Assembly: GCA_964620485.1 (NCBI GenBank)
Contig: CAZUGU010000002.1
Location: 1-7,243 of the forward strand
Source: CAZTUH01 sp964620485
Lineage (GTDB): Bacteria > Pseudomonadota > Gammaproteobacteria > Burkholderiales > Burkholderiaceae_B
Direction of reading: 5' to 3'
Length of the DNA stretch: 7,243 nt
Each line of letters opens with the position of its first letter. Positions within the stretch are counted from its first letter, which is position 1. Position numbers and translations under genes: made by a program. Below the pieces are notes generated by a model that saw only the letters and a list, made by a program, of their open reading frames with translations, did no database searches and was not told the DNA's origin. Shown in pieces: positions 1-7,243 of this stretch.

Positions 1-800
1 ATATATATATAAAAAGGATATATGACTCACATATTCCCTCATTTTATCTCAACAAAATGGAGATTTTAGGGTCTTAAAAATATCAGATGTAAACTCGTTT
101 ACAATTTCAATTTATGGGATTTCACATTCAAAATAATAAATTTAAAAAATAGGATAGGCTTGAGATGGTTTACTATTTTTCTATAATAGTTTAAATTTGT
201 TCGACTCACAAGATTAATCTATTATTAATATAAAACTCATTATTCAAAAACATTAATTTTATAATAAATGTAAAATTTTCTTATTGTTACATCATTTACT
301 TAATAAACATTCTTAGTTTGTTTTGGAAAAGCGTGTTAATGAACCATTGATTGTTCTAATTCGTTTTACTTTTGGGAAATTACATCAAATTTGGTATGGA
401 AATAACTTTGATATGGTAATAACTGATTTATAGGTAAAAAGTTTTATATATCACGTTCGTTTGAATACAAACAAATGATATGATGTAGTAAATACTCTAA
501 TATCTCTTCTCTGAAATAGTACTCAAAATTGTAAATGATTCTAGTAATTCAAACATAACAAAAGTAATATGAAATAGTGTAATAGATTCTTCACATGCCA
601 ATATGAATTATGAACTCAATTTAAATCCTTATTAAACAGGTTAATTTCCTACACCACTCGTGAATGTGCTATTGCAAAAGTAATTTAAATCCATACAATA
701 GGAAACGTTTAAATCAGATAAGTTGGTAATGAGTTAACTAAATTAGTTAGTATTGAAAAGCTATTGTTTTTTATATAATGATTGCTTATCAGAGATATGC
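1..800. other. AT-rich non-coding stretch, no gene seen
   Basis: The stretch opens with a short (AT)5 run and is otherwise irregular AT-rich sequence. Stops are frequent in all frames I read and no run looks protein-like. I see no tandem array, transposon end or RNA gene before the minisatellite that begins at 801. Confidence 0.6.
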
Positions 801-900
801 ATTCTAAATACGAGCTACACAATGGATTCTAAATACGAGCCACACAATGGATTCTAAATACGAGCCACACACTGGATTCTAAATACGAACCACACAATCT
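801..900. repeat. 25-bp minisatellite, 4 units
   Basis: Four contiguous 25-bp units start at 801, 826, 851 and 876. Each begins ATTCTAAATACGA and continues with a CCACACAATGG-like tail. The units differ by only a few substitutions: GCTACAC in unit 1, ACTGG in unit 3, and GAACCACACAATCT in unit 4. There are no spacers, so this is a tandem array and not a CRISPR. The near-identity implies recent unit duplication. The last 10 bases (CACACAATCT) also form the start of the 40-bp repeat that follows. Confidence 0.95.
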
Positions 901-970
901 ACTAATATTTACACTGATTTCCTTGAAGTTCACACAATCTAATAAGATTTACACTGATTTCCTTTGATTG
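891..970. repeat. 40-bp tandem duplication, 2 units
   Basis: Two 40-bp units, 891-930 and 931-970, both start CACACAATCT and share the core TTTACACTGATTTCCTT. They differ around the centre (CTAATA versus ATAAGA) and at the 3' end. The first unit overlaps the last 10 bases of the 25-bp array, so the two arrays are physically fused and probably arose by successive slippage or unequal exchange. Confidence 0.9.
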
Positions 971-1092
971 TATATTGGGTTTTGCAAAAAATATGGGGAT
1001 TGTCTAGTCACAATCGATCAAATTGATTGGCTCTTGAAAGGGTGAATGAACAGGAAAATAAAGTATAAATAAATAATAATAAGTAGATAATA

Positions 1093-1212
1093 ATAAATAA
1101 ACAATAATTTCGTGCCATAAATGAAATTTGAAATAAATAATTTCGTACCATGATTGAAATGTGAAATAAATAATAATTTCGTGCCATGAATGAAATGTTA
1201 AATAAATAATAA
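1093..1212. repeat. About 36-bp minisatellite, ~3.3 units
   Basis: Units anchored on TTTCGTGCCAT begin at 1108 (33 bp), 1141 (36 bp) and 1177 (36 bp), preceded by a partial AATAAA-rich unit from 1093. Each unit is TTTCGTGCCATGAATGAAAT followed by an AATAAATAATAA-type tail. Unit lengths differ by 3 bp, so the minus strand stays open through the array and yields a 12-residue peptide repeat (FMARNY...LF.IS). I regard that peptide as a by-product of the repeat: it is rich in Tyr, Phe, Ile and Asn, and nothing nearby suggests a gene. Confidence 0.9.
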
Positions 1213-1603
1213 GATGAAGGCACCTCGTTGTATGATGAACTCAATATAAAATACTATTTTTCGAGGTGTTATATATTATTTTGGTGTTATTCTTATATTA
1301 TTTGAAGTGATATTATTATATTACTTCAAATGAAAGTATTGATCTCATGTACAAATTTAGATGTGGTAAATAAAAATGTTTAAGATCGAATAACATTCGT
1401 TGAGGCAATAATAGTATGAAATTAATATTGTATAGTTTTAATTAAAATAAACTTATATCTAACTTATTAGATTTCTATCCAATGAAAATTTAATTGTTGA
1501 AATCATTTGATCCTAAAACGCTGACAAAAATTTAACTTCTTGTGTTTTAAATTAAATTATTGAAATTTACAATTTATTAAATAAGATACATATTAAAACT
1601 TAA
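1213..1603. other. AT-rich non-coding stretch
   Basis: This is irregular AT-rich sequence between two repeats. A short local echo (TATTATTTGAAGTGATATTATTATATTACTTCAAATG, around 1297-1331) contains an ATTTGAAGT / ACTTCAAAT inverted pair that could form a hairpin. No coding-like run was found. Confidence 0.5.
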
Positions 1604-1645
1604 CCTCCTCTTACTAGTTGAACTCCTCCTCTTACTAGTTGAACT
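1604..1645. repeat. Perfect 21-bp tandem duplication
   Basis: Two identical 21-bp units, 1604-1624 and 1625-1645, each start CCTCCTCTTACTAGTTGAAC. The duplication is exact, which suggests a recent event. The unit is less AT-rich than its surroundings. It has no evident function. Confidence 0.95.
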
Positions 1646-3151
1646 TCTAAATCATATTTTCAGTTAATCGAATTAACAATGCCAGATAAATATGGAAATT
1701 TTGCAGTGAAATTTGGATACACACTCACTTTAATTCTCATATTACATCACCATCATGCTAGCATAGCTTAAATGAAACTATCTGAATTTATTAATTTTAA
1801 TGGGAAATGATAAATTAAAATTAAATAAATTTATCAAATATAACTCAATTAAAAGTACGATGCAATCAAATACAAAATTATGACCGTAGTAAACTTATAT
1901 CAAGATTAGATTTAGATTCAAATTCCATTAATCGATACCTAATCACATTATTACCTTCGCTTAATTTCCTATTAATACAAATAATCTATCTACCACTTAA
2001 TTCAAAAATCTATGATTTTGCCATTTATTCCAAATATTAATTAGTTTTCACCCCTAAATTAAAATTCTTTATATCTAATGGACATACTTAGAGCCTGACT
2101 GAACATTATCATGCAATAAGATATATTTAAATCAAATAACACATCGATTACTTATTAATTATAATCAGAAATCGAGTTGATCCAAAAGAAAATTAATGAA
2201 CCAAAATGCACTTTTTTAAGAATATGGTCTTTACAAATCAACCCACATAAAACATATGAATCATATTAATTTTCCTGATGTTTATAAAAGTGATTTTGCC
2301 GATAATTGAGCTAATAAAAAATAATAATAATTGTTATTTTCGAAAAGAAAATTGTAATTTCAAATCAAAACTAAAACCCCTCCCTTCTACGAATTTTAAC
2401 TTTTACACAATAAAGATGAAATTGTATGTAATTGTTGTCAAATTATATAGCCAATTTCATTTTATTTCAACTAAATAAATTTATATAAAACTGGACAATC
2501 AGATCGGAATAGAAAATTCAGAAGCCCAACTTGACTTCAGGAATAAATTACATAAGTTCATTCGCTTCTAGTTAAATTTACTTTTCTAATATTCTACTTT
2601 ATTCCAAAAAAAAACTCAATTTATCCAAACTTGTTTATGAGGTGCTATTTGTGGTAAATCTGGGTCAAAATTCGTAAAATATGTTATAATATATGACATA
2701 TGATAGTTCCAGATATCCCTATAGATGTAAGCATATTATGTCGATCATGCTTAAATAAAGCTTGTTATTATTACAAGTAAGCTTATATGTAGCTGTTTTT
2801 CATTAAGTGTAACTTGTCTAGCTTACTTCTAATTTAAATTTGAATTGATGAAATCATGAAAATAAAAAGAGTAGTAGCAGAAATTGAAAAACATAAATTC
2901 TAGATAAATCATGTTTCTTTTCCAAATTTATTTGATACTACTACATCTTTTATAATCAATCAATTTTTACCATTTTACATTATTTTTGTCTAACTTTTTG
3001 AAGCAAAATTGTACCTTTATTTTTTCTAAAAGAATTAACTCAATTCTTATCTATAATCATTTATGCAACCATTAACTTAACATAAGATTATTTAGTTGAT
3101 CATACAATATCATTTCTTACTAGTTTTTGCATGTGTATTATTATGGATTAG
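1646..3151. other. AT-rich non-coding stretch, no gene seen
   Basis: The region is about 1.5 kb of AT-rich sequence with frequent stops. One open run from ATG 2278 to 2478 (66 codons) is dominated by Lys, Asn, Ile and Phe as expected of AT-rich DNA, and I do not accept it as a gene. Small inverted pairs occur, for example CTTGT/ACAAG near 2761-2776. I saw no tandem array, transposase-like remnant or RNA gene here. Confidence 0.5.
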
Positions 3152-3631
3152 GTGTTCAATGTTTTATTGGTAAAATTCTCAAAGCAAATCACTCTGATTT
3201 ATAAGTTTTCATCAGTTGATATCCCTTACAATAACCCATCCTGTGATTGGAACAGTAGTTTTAACAATGTACAAGGACTCTCTTAAATGTACAACTAGCT
3301 CTTCTAGAAAGGTTTTAATCAACAAATGAGTGTTCCTAGGAAAATTTGATAGGAAAATTTGATAGGAAAATTTAATTGGAAAATTTGATAGGAAATTTTG
3401 ATAGGAAAATTCGATAGGAAAATTTGATCATCAAATCTTAGAACTGAAAATTTGTTCATCCTCTATAATCAAAAAAAATTTGTTAGTAGTTGAAGTTAAT
3501 CAGAGTTCTTCTAAGAGAGGCCAGTTTTCCCATGATTACAAAAGAATCATTATTTTTGAAAACAAAATGGTATTTCCCATGATATTATTGAACATCTCGA
3601 TAGTTCACAATATGAAGGAAATTATATTTAA
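3152..3631 (+). pseudogene. Degenerate coding fragment A, related to fragment B
   Basis: These are short coding-like runs in changing frames, with no open frame across the whole. Run one is 3152-3286 (44 codons to TAA) and ends in a Cys/Trp-containing, Ser/Asn-rich stretch reading NPSCDWNSSFNNVQGLS. An overlapping frame, 3198-3329, continues the coding character with CTTSSSRK. A 13-bp minisatellite then interrupts. From about 3480 another frame reads QSSSKRGQFSHDY. After a frame change at about 3560, it reads NGISHDIIEHLDSSQYEGNY to TAA at 3629. The last run resembles NGTSYDAIIYFSRSQ...GQY in fragment B (4365-4430), and SCDWNSSFNN resembles SCFDYDSNND there, in the same order. I infer a partial paralogous copy, heavily decayed. 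By itself I recognise no domain in it; the link to a nuclear receptor comes only through fragment B. It could also be chance composition in part. Confidence 0.42.
3338..3428. repeat. 13-bp minisatellite, 7 units
   Basis: Seven contiguous 13-bp units of consensus AGGAAAATTTGAT start at 3338, 3351, 3364, 3377, 3390, 3403 and 3416. Units 1, 2 and 7 are identical to the consensus. Units 3 (TTTAAT), 4 (TGG start), 5 (GGAAATTTT) and 6 (TTCGAT) carry one substitution each. The array interrupts the coding-like runs of fragment A, so its expansion probably came after that sequence lost function. Confidence 0.97.
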
Positions 3632-3713
3632 GATAGATTATAGTTACAAGGTGATATTTGAAGCTTACATCTATCTTTCTAATTTTCTTAATAAACTATT
3701 AAAATCAATAGTC

Positions 3714-3845
3714 ACAATTTATAATCATTCTATGAATAAAGTTGCAATTTGGAATCATTCTATGAATAAAGTTGCAATTTGGAATCATTCTATGATTATA
3801 AACACAACACAATTTGGAATCATTCTATTATTATAGTCACAATTT
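3714..3845. repeat. 30-bp minisatellite, ~4.2 units
   Basis: Units built on CAATTTGGAATCATTCTATG start at 3714, 3744, 3774 and 3809, with a 7-bp partial unit ending at 3845. Units 1 and 2 end in AATAAAGTT. Unit 3 is 35 bp with a different tail (ATTATAAACACAAC), and unit 4 ends TTATTATAGTC. Unit 1 has TTTATAATC in place of TTTGGAATC. A reading frame passes through the array and encodes NHSMNKVAIW repeats. It opens at a TTG at 3480, and I treat it as incidental. Confidence 0.95.
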
Positions 3846-4079
3846 AAATACTTCTTTTTATATTTATAGTTTTATGTTTTTACAAAAAATTGTAGTTTTT
3901 ACTCAAAATGAATAATATTTCTATACTAATATTTTAACCCAGCCAATTTTCTTTGCTTCCTTGATCGCATATACAATATTTTTATCAATATCGCAATGTA
4001 TAAATTAAATTAAGACTTATGAATTAAATTATGGAATATCCCTTTCCTAAATATCAATATAGGCAGTCAAAATAAGTAA
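3846..4079. other. AT-rich spacer
   Basis: The stretch lies between the 30-bp array and fragment B. It is AT-rich with no convincing open run. An in-frame TAA at 4077-4079 immediately precedes the first coding-like run of fragment B. Confidence 0.45.
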
Positions 4080-4781
4080 GAATTGCCTTTATTTGACATT
4101 GGGTCATTCGTTAGTAGTGTTTTATGTGCCCCTAGAAGTGTCGAATGTTTGAGTGTGGAAATTAGTTGAATCCATTATCCTGATGAATTTAGTTCTCTTT
4201 CATTTTTACCCTGTAGTGGAACATCCTGTTTGATTATGATTCTAACAATGACGACTCTAATCAATTTTATGATACTCACACTTGTAATACTGATTTTTCT
4301 GCATCTTCATCAACAAATGTAAAATCTCCTCAGATAAAACTTGAAGATAATATGCTTACAGGAAAATGGCACTTCTTATGACGCTATTATATATTTCTCT
4401 AGGTCACAAGTTACAGGACAATATGATAAAAATTCACTATACTTTGAAGATGATACTGAAAATTCCTTAACTCATCATCCTTTCTTGTGTTAGTTATTAT
4501 TCTCAAATTTTTGACTTCAATACCATAAATGCTACTCATCTTGTTGCTAGTTCAGTGCAGAGCATCTTCAATAAATCTTACATGGAGCAAGTTAATTTAG
4601 ATGATATTATGAGGATTCCATCAATCAAGAGGGATTCGGTGGTTATATATCTTGGAATTTATAATTCTAACTAGTACCATTTGAAATCCCAGTATATATC
4701 AATTTGATTAAAATATCATGCTTTTCATCAGATTTCGATGTAACAGCAATTGATATTCGACATTTTCCAATATGCAACTGA
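4080..4781 (+). pseudogene. Fragment B, 5' part: hinge-like region of a dead gene
   Basis: A chain of overlapping open runs passes from frame to frame on the + strand. 4080-4322 has one internal TGA at 4167 and includes SFVSSVLCAPRSVECLSVEIS then IHYPDEFSSLSFLPCSG. 4217-4381 is rich in Asp, Asn and Ser, then reads VKSPQIKLEDNM. 4338-4493 contains ENGTSYDAIIYFSRSQVTG and YFEDDTENS. 4471-4674 is 67 codons with MEQVNLDDIMRIPSIKRDS. 4671-4781 contains SSDFDVTAIDIRHFP. Adjacent runs overlap by tens of bases or less, as expected where single-base indels broke one frame. Residue use (Cys, Asp, Gln, Pro, Val) is unlike the Asn/Lys/Ile/Phe output of the surrounding DNA. The low-complexity acidic/Ser composition, and the position just before the ligand-binding-like part, suggest a hinge or N-terminal linker of a transcription factor. 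IKLED fits a sumoylation consensus (psi-K-x-E/D). No zinc-finger cysteine pattern was found. Identity of the parent gene: unknown. Confidence 0.6.
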
Positions 4782-5308
4782 TTAGAAATTTACATATAAT
4801 TCAAAATTATATGGCAATGCATAATATAGAATGGGTAAATACTATTACTATTGCTGTTAACAACAACCTAACTTTATGGAAATATTTAATTTAAGTTTTT
4901 TTGTATCAACAAATCTAGTAATGCAATATTATATGTCTAGAAATGTTGTATTTTATAGTAATAAAAAAGAAGGAATCAGTATACCTTCTAGGAGGTATTT
5001 TAGAGATCTAACATTAGAATTTGTAGTACTTAATCGGGTTTGATGACTTAATTCCATATTTATATTCAGAGATTTGAATAACCGTGGATATCGTATAATC
5101 CTGGATAAACAAAATGATAGAATTGTTTTCTCAAATGCAAAGTGTGTAGTAAATTATTTACGATAAAAGGGACAATTGTAATAATTGTTTTAATTTCAGT
5201 GACTTAAACTCCCTCTCTTTAATATCTATTTTTATATTTTCAATAATTTGTTCTGATATTATTTTGAAACAAGTAAATGATCGATCATTGATCTCGCCAA
5301 AAGTTTAA
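4754..5308 (+). pseudogene. Fragment B, 3' part: decayed nuclear receptor ligand-binding domain
   Basis: Three frames read in turn give an LBD-like order of elements. Frame of 4754-4894: NIEWVNTI (4823-4846) resembles helix 3 (VEWAK.IP), and NNLTLWKY (4862-4885) the DQ.TLLK signature at helices 4-5. Here N replaces the usual D/Q, and about four residues are missing between the two. Frame of 4861-5166: NLSFFVSTNLVMQYY continues helix 5, NVVFYSN (4942-4962) sits where the beta-turn falls, RYFRDL...EFVVLN matches helices 6-7, and SIFIFRDLNNRG (5053-5088) matches helix 8 with its 'NPDRRGL' turn. Two adjacent TGA codons (5041-5046) break this frame. Frame of 5153-5308: FSDLNSLSLIS (5195-5227) and SDIILKQVND resemble helices 10-11 (F..LL..LP.LR.I ... 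L.K.I.D). Helix 3 to the end spans about 160 codons, slightly short of a normal LBD. With at least two frameshifts and tandem stops it cannot be expressed as one protein. The subfamily cannot be named. The match is by eye; an unrelated helical protein remains possible. Confidence 0.55.
5276..5289. other. 14-bp perfect palindrome
   Basis: AATGATCGATCATT is its own reverse complement. It lies within the last coding-like run of fragment B (codons for N-D-R-S). Chance is plausible in AT-rich DNA and no function is claimed. Confidence 0.6.
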
Positions 5309-5687
5309 TATTGAATCCAATTTTATAATATTTTCAGAAATTTTCAGATGAAATGAATTTATCACTTATATTTCAACATAATACCTTTTTATTTATATTT
5401 TAGATTTTATTATTGGTTTTCTTCAATACTAGAATAACTATAACTTCATTTTAACTATCCAATGTAAGTTATACAACATGTCCTCAAGTGGATCCCAAAT
5501 TGGGAGGTCATACATATTAGTACATAAATAGTAAGAATGTTATCATATGATTTTATTTATTTGTGAATAAAAATGAACTAAATATCATATTGAGCAAGAT
5601 ATAGCAATAAAAAGATAAGTGGTGAATCATGAGACGTCATTTCAATATCATCATGAAAAATATAAGATAAAGAAAAACGAAAAGTAA
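5309..5687. other. AT-rich stretch downstream of fragment B
   Basis: I see no convincing continuation of the receptor remnant. A less AT-rich island near 5479-5512 (CCTCAAGTGGATCCCAAATT and following bases) has only a short open run before TAG at 5518. I see no poly(A) tract that would mark a retrocopy end. Confidence 0.45.
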
Positions 5688-5789
5688 CATACCTTAAACA
5701 CATCACTTATTCCAAACGACTTTCTGAGTTTATTTGAGATATTTGAATCGCAAAGGAAGGGACAAGATTTACTTGATTTAGGTAAATAA
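5688..5789. other. Short coding-like stretch, strand unresolved
   Basis: On the + strand, 33 codons between TAA 5685 and TAA 5787 read NTSLIPNDFLSLFEIFESQR and then GQDLLDLGK. The GGTAAATAAG at its end could act as a splice donor. The minus strand of the same bases is also open and reads CDSNISNKLRKSFGISDVFK, followed by AAG|GTATGT (complement of 5687-5695), a textbook 5' splice site. No matching start or clear partner exon was found for either. It may be an isolated exon, a further relic, or chance. I recognise no family. Confidence 0.25.
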
Positions 5790-7243
5790 GTTTAGGTTTA
5801 TTTTTTTATCTTTACTCCACGATTATAAACTGTATATAAGAATATAAACTTTTATGGAATTTAATTATTCGATACCTGCTATTCCAATTTCCAATCAAAC
5901 ATGAGTTATTAAATATCATTTTCAACTACCATTAAACATTGAAATAGATGTGTGCTACTAGTTATAAAGAACTTATTACAATTTCCTTGTTCCCCTTAAT
6001 TAAATTGAATCTGTTTCGTGAATCGATTATTCCTTTGTGATTAAGAATATTCGGGCTTTTGATTACTGATAATATTGTTTGTATTTTTCAAATGCTCAAT
6101 ATAGACTAGTTTTCATTAGAGTGAACAAAGTCTTGTTATAAATTTGATAAAACATGCTACATGCTACTAGTGTTATTAATTTAAACTACTTTATATACGT
6201 TTTATATACCACTGAATTTCAGTAAACATATTATTCAATTAACGAATTCTCTATTTCAGAAGCTTGTATATAATAGATTATTACTTGGATATTTTGATTT
6301 ATTTAACGATTTTGTTGCATGTTCTTAAGAGTTCCATTTATTTATTAATATTAGATGAACCAATAACTCGAATTAACTTAAAATTTATAAAAGGTACATC
6401 AATTTTTAATAAAGTATAAAGCAAGCAGAGCAATACATTTTTGACTATTGATATAAAAGTATAATTGACAACTTATGTAATAAGAAAAAAGCAACATCTC
6501 CCTCTATCTTAGAATTTATTTCAATTTGTAATAAGATTGTCAAATCTTCTTAGGTAATTAGCATAATTCAATTGACCCTTTGAGCCGTACATAATCTTAA
6601 GATTTATTAATGAAGATGCCATATTGGCGGTTTATATCTATTTTTAAGTGGCAATAACAAAAGATTCTTCAATGCCTTTTGATTAAATTGTTAAGTAAAA
6701 AGTAAGTAAAATGAACCGAAAATTTTAGTAATAAATATTCACATAATGATCATTTTAAATTCTTATCCAAATTTCTTATGATCTGAAAATTTATTGAATC
6801 TTCACCATATAAGTTTCAAAATTACATTCGACCCATTCGAATGCAATAAAGTTCCCAGTAAGCATGTATAACTGATTAAAATTTTGAAATATCATCAGAT
6901 CGTAACTGTTTAAATCAATTGTTATAAATCGACTATAAAAAGCAGATTGTTGGTAATGAGAAATGATTCAATAATTTGTTGAAGATATCAGAATATATTA
7001 TTGATATTGGGTTTTAATGAGTAGCATCATAGCTCGTACCTCCCATGTAGATTTTTACGTGATGATCAGTGTATCTTATATTCATAAATTCTTAAGTTCA
7101 TAAAAAGAATAAAAATTCAGATCTTAGAATTCACATTTCTTTAGTAAATTCTTCAAAAAAATTTGGAATGATTGTATGTCAATGTTTAAATGCATTTTCT
7201 TGTAATTAATAACTTCCAAAATTCATAAAAATAACCATAGAAT
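5790..7243. other. AT-rich non-coding stretch, no gene seen
   Basis: About 1.45 kb of AT-rich sequence with stops throughout all frames I read. The only small structures noted are a perfect hairpin at 6825-6843 and a doubled CATGCTA at about 6154-6167. A 29-codon run from ATG 7017 (MSSIIARTSHVDFYVMIS...) is too short to support as a gene. I saw no array, transposon end or RNA gene. Confidence 0.5.
6825..6843. other. 7-bp stem, 5-base loop inverted repeat
   Basis: CATTCGA and TCGAATG flank the loop CCCAT. The stem is perfect but short, and no run of T follows that would suggest a terminator. Likely incidental. Confidence 0.5.

Noticed and set aside
1..10. AT dinucleotide microsatellite at the window start
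   Set aside because: It has only five repeats at the edge of the window and is not distinguishable from background in DNA this AT-rich.
801..970. CRISPR array
   Set aside because: The units are directly contiguous with no unique spacers. The same holds for the 13-, 30- and 36-bp arrays.
2278..2478. 66-codon + strand ORF starting at ATG 2278
   Set aside because: It is rich in Asn, Lys, Ile and Phe as expected from AT-rich random sequence, with no motif, no related neighbour and a composition like its flanks.
3480..3836. 118-codon + strand ORF
   Set aside because: It opens at TTG, not ATG, and crosses the end of fragment A, where the protein-like reading switches to another frame. Its last third is the 30-bp minisatellite translated. 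It is not one gene.
5041..5046. Tandem TGA read as Trp (alternative code) or selenocysteine, keeping the receptor frame alive
   Set aside because: The reading frame also changes before and after this point and TAA/TAG stops occur in the same chain, so decay explains it better than recoding.
5186..5200. TTTTAATTTCAG as an intron acceptor that would rejoin the LBD frames
   Set aside because: The coding-like frame of 5153-5308 runs straight through this site, and no suitable donor was found that restores a long frame, so a frameshift is simpler.
1..7243. AATAAA, TATA-like and TTGACA/TATAAT-like motifs
   Set aside because: They occur at very high background frequency in this composition and none sits in a convincing position relative to an intact gene.

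Overview
The window looks like non-coding nuclear DNA from an animal (metazoan). It is very A+T-rich (about three quarters by eye) and has no intact long reading frame on either strand, no prokaryotic gene organisation and no RNA gene I can recognise. It carries several minisatellite arrays and the decayed remains of a protein-coding sequence. The species cannot be fixed from this. An AT-rich invertebrate such as a flatworm, nematode or cnidarian fits, and the recognisable protein remnant (a nuclear receptor) is a metazoan-only family.

Layout: 1-800 is featureless AT-rich sequence. 801-970 is a composite minisatellite: four 25-bp units running into two 40-bp units. 1093-1212 is a roughly 36-bp array. 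1213-3151 is AT-rich sequence whose only clear structure is a 2 x 21-bp perfect tandem duplication at 1604-1645. 3152-3631 holds short coding-like segments in changing frames (fragment A), split by a seven-unit 13-bp array at 3338-3428. A 30-bp array follows at 3714-3845. 4080-5308 is a longer chain of coding-like segments on the + strand in shifting frames (fragment B). 5309-7243 is again AT-rich, with only a short ambiguous coding-like stretch near 5688-5789 and small palindromes.

The main result is fragment B. Reading it across its frameshifts and stops gives a Ser/Asn/Asp-rich, hinge-like region followed by what reads, helix by helix, like the ligand-binding domain (LBD) of a nuclear receptor, from about helix 3 to near the C-terminus. 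No zinc-finger DNA-binding domain was found. Fragment A resembles the 5' half of fragment B at several points in the same order, suggesting an old local duplication. Both are dead: no frame stays open across either, so this is a pseudogene relic and not a working gene. The receptor assignment is by eye and needs a profile search.
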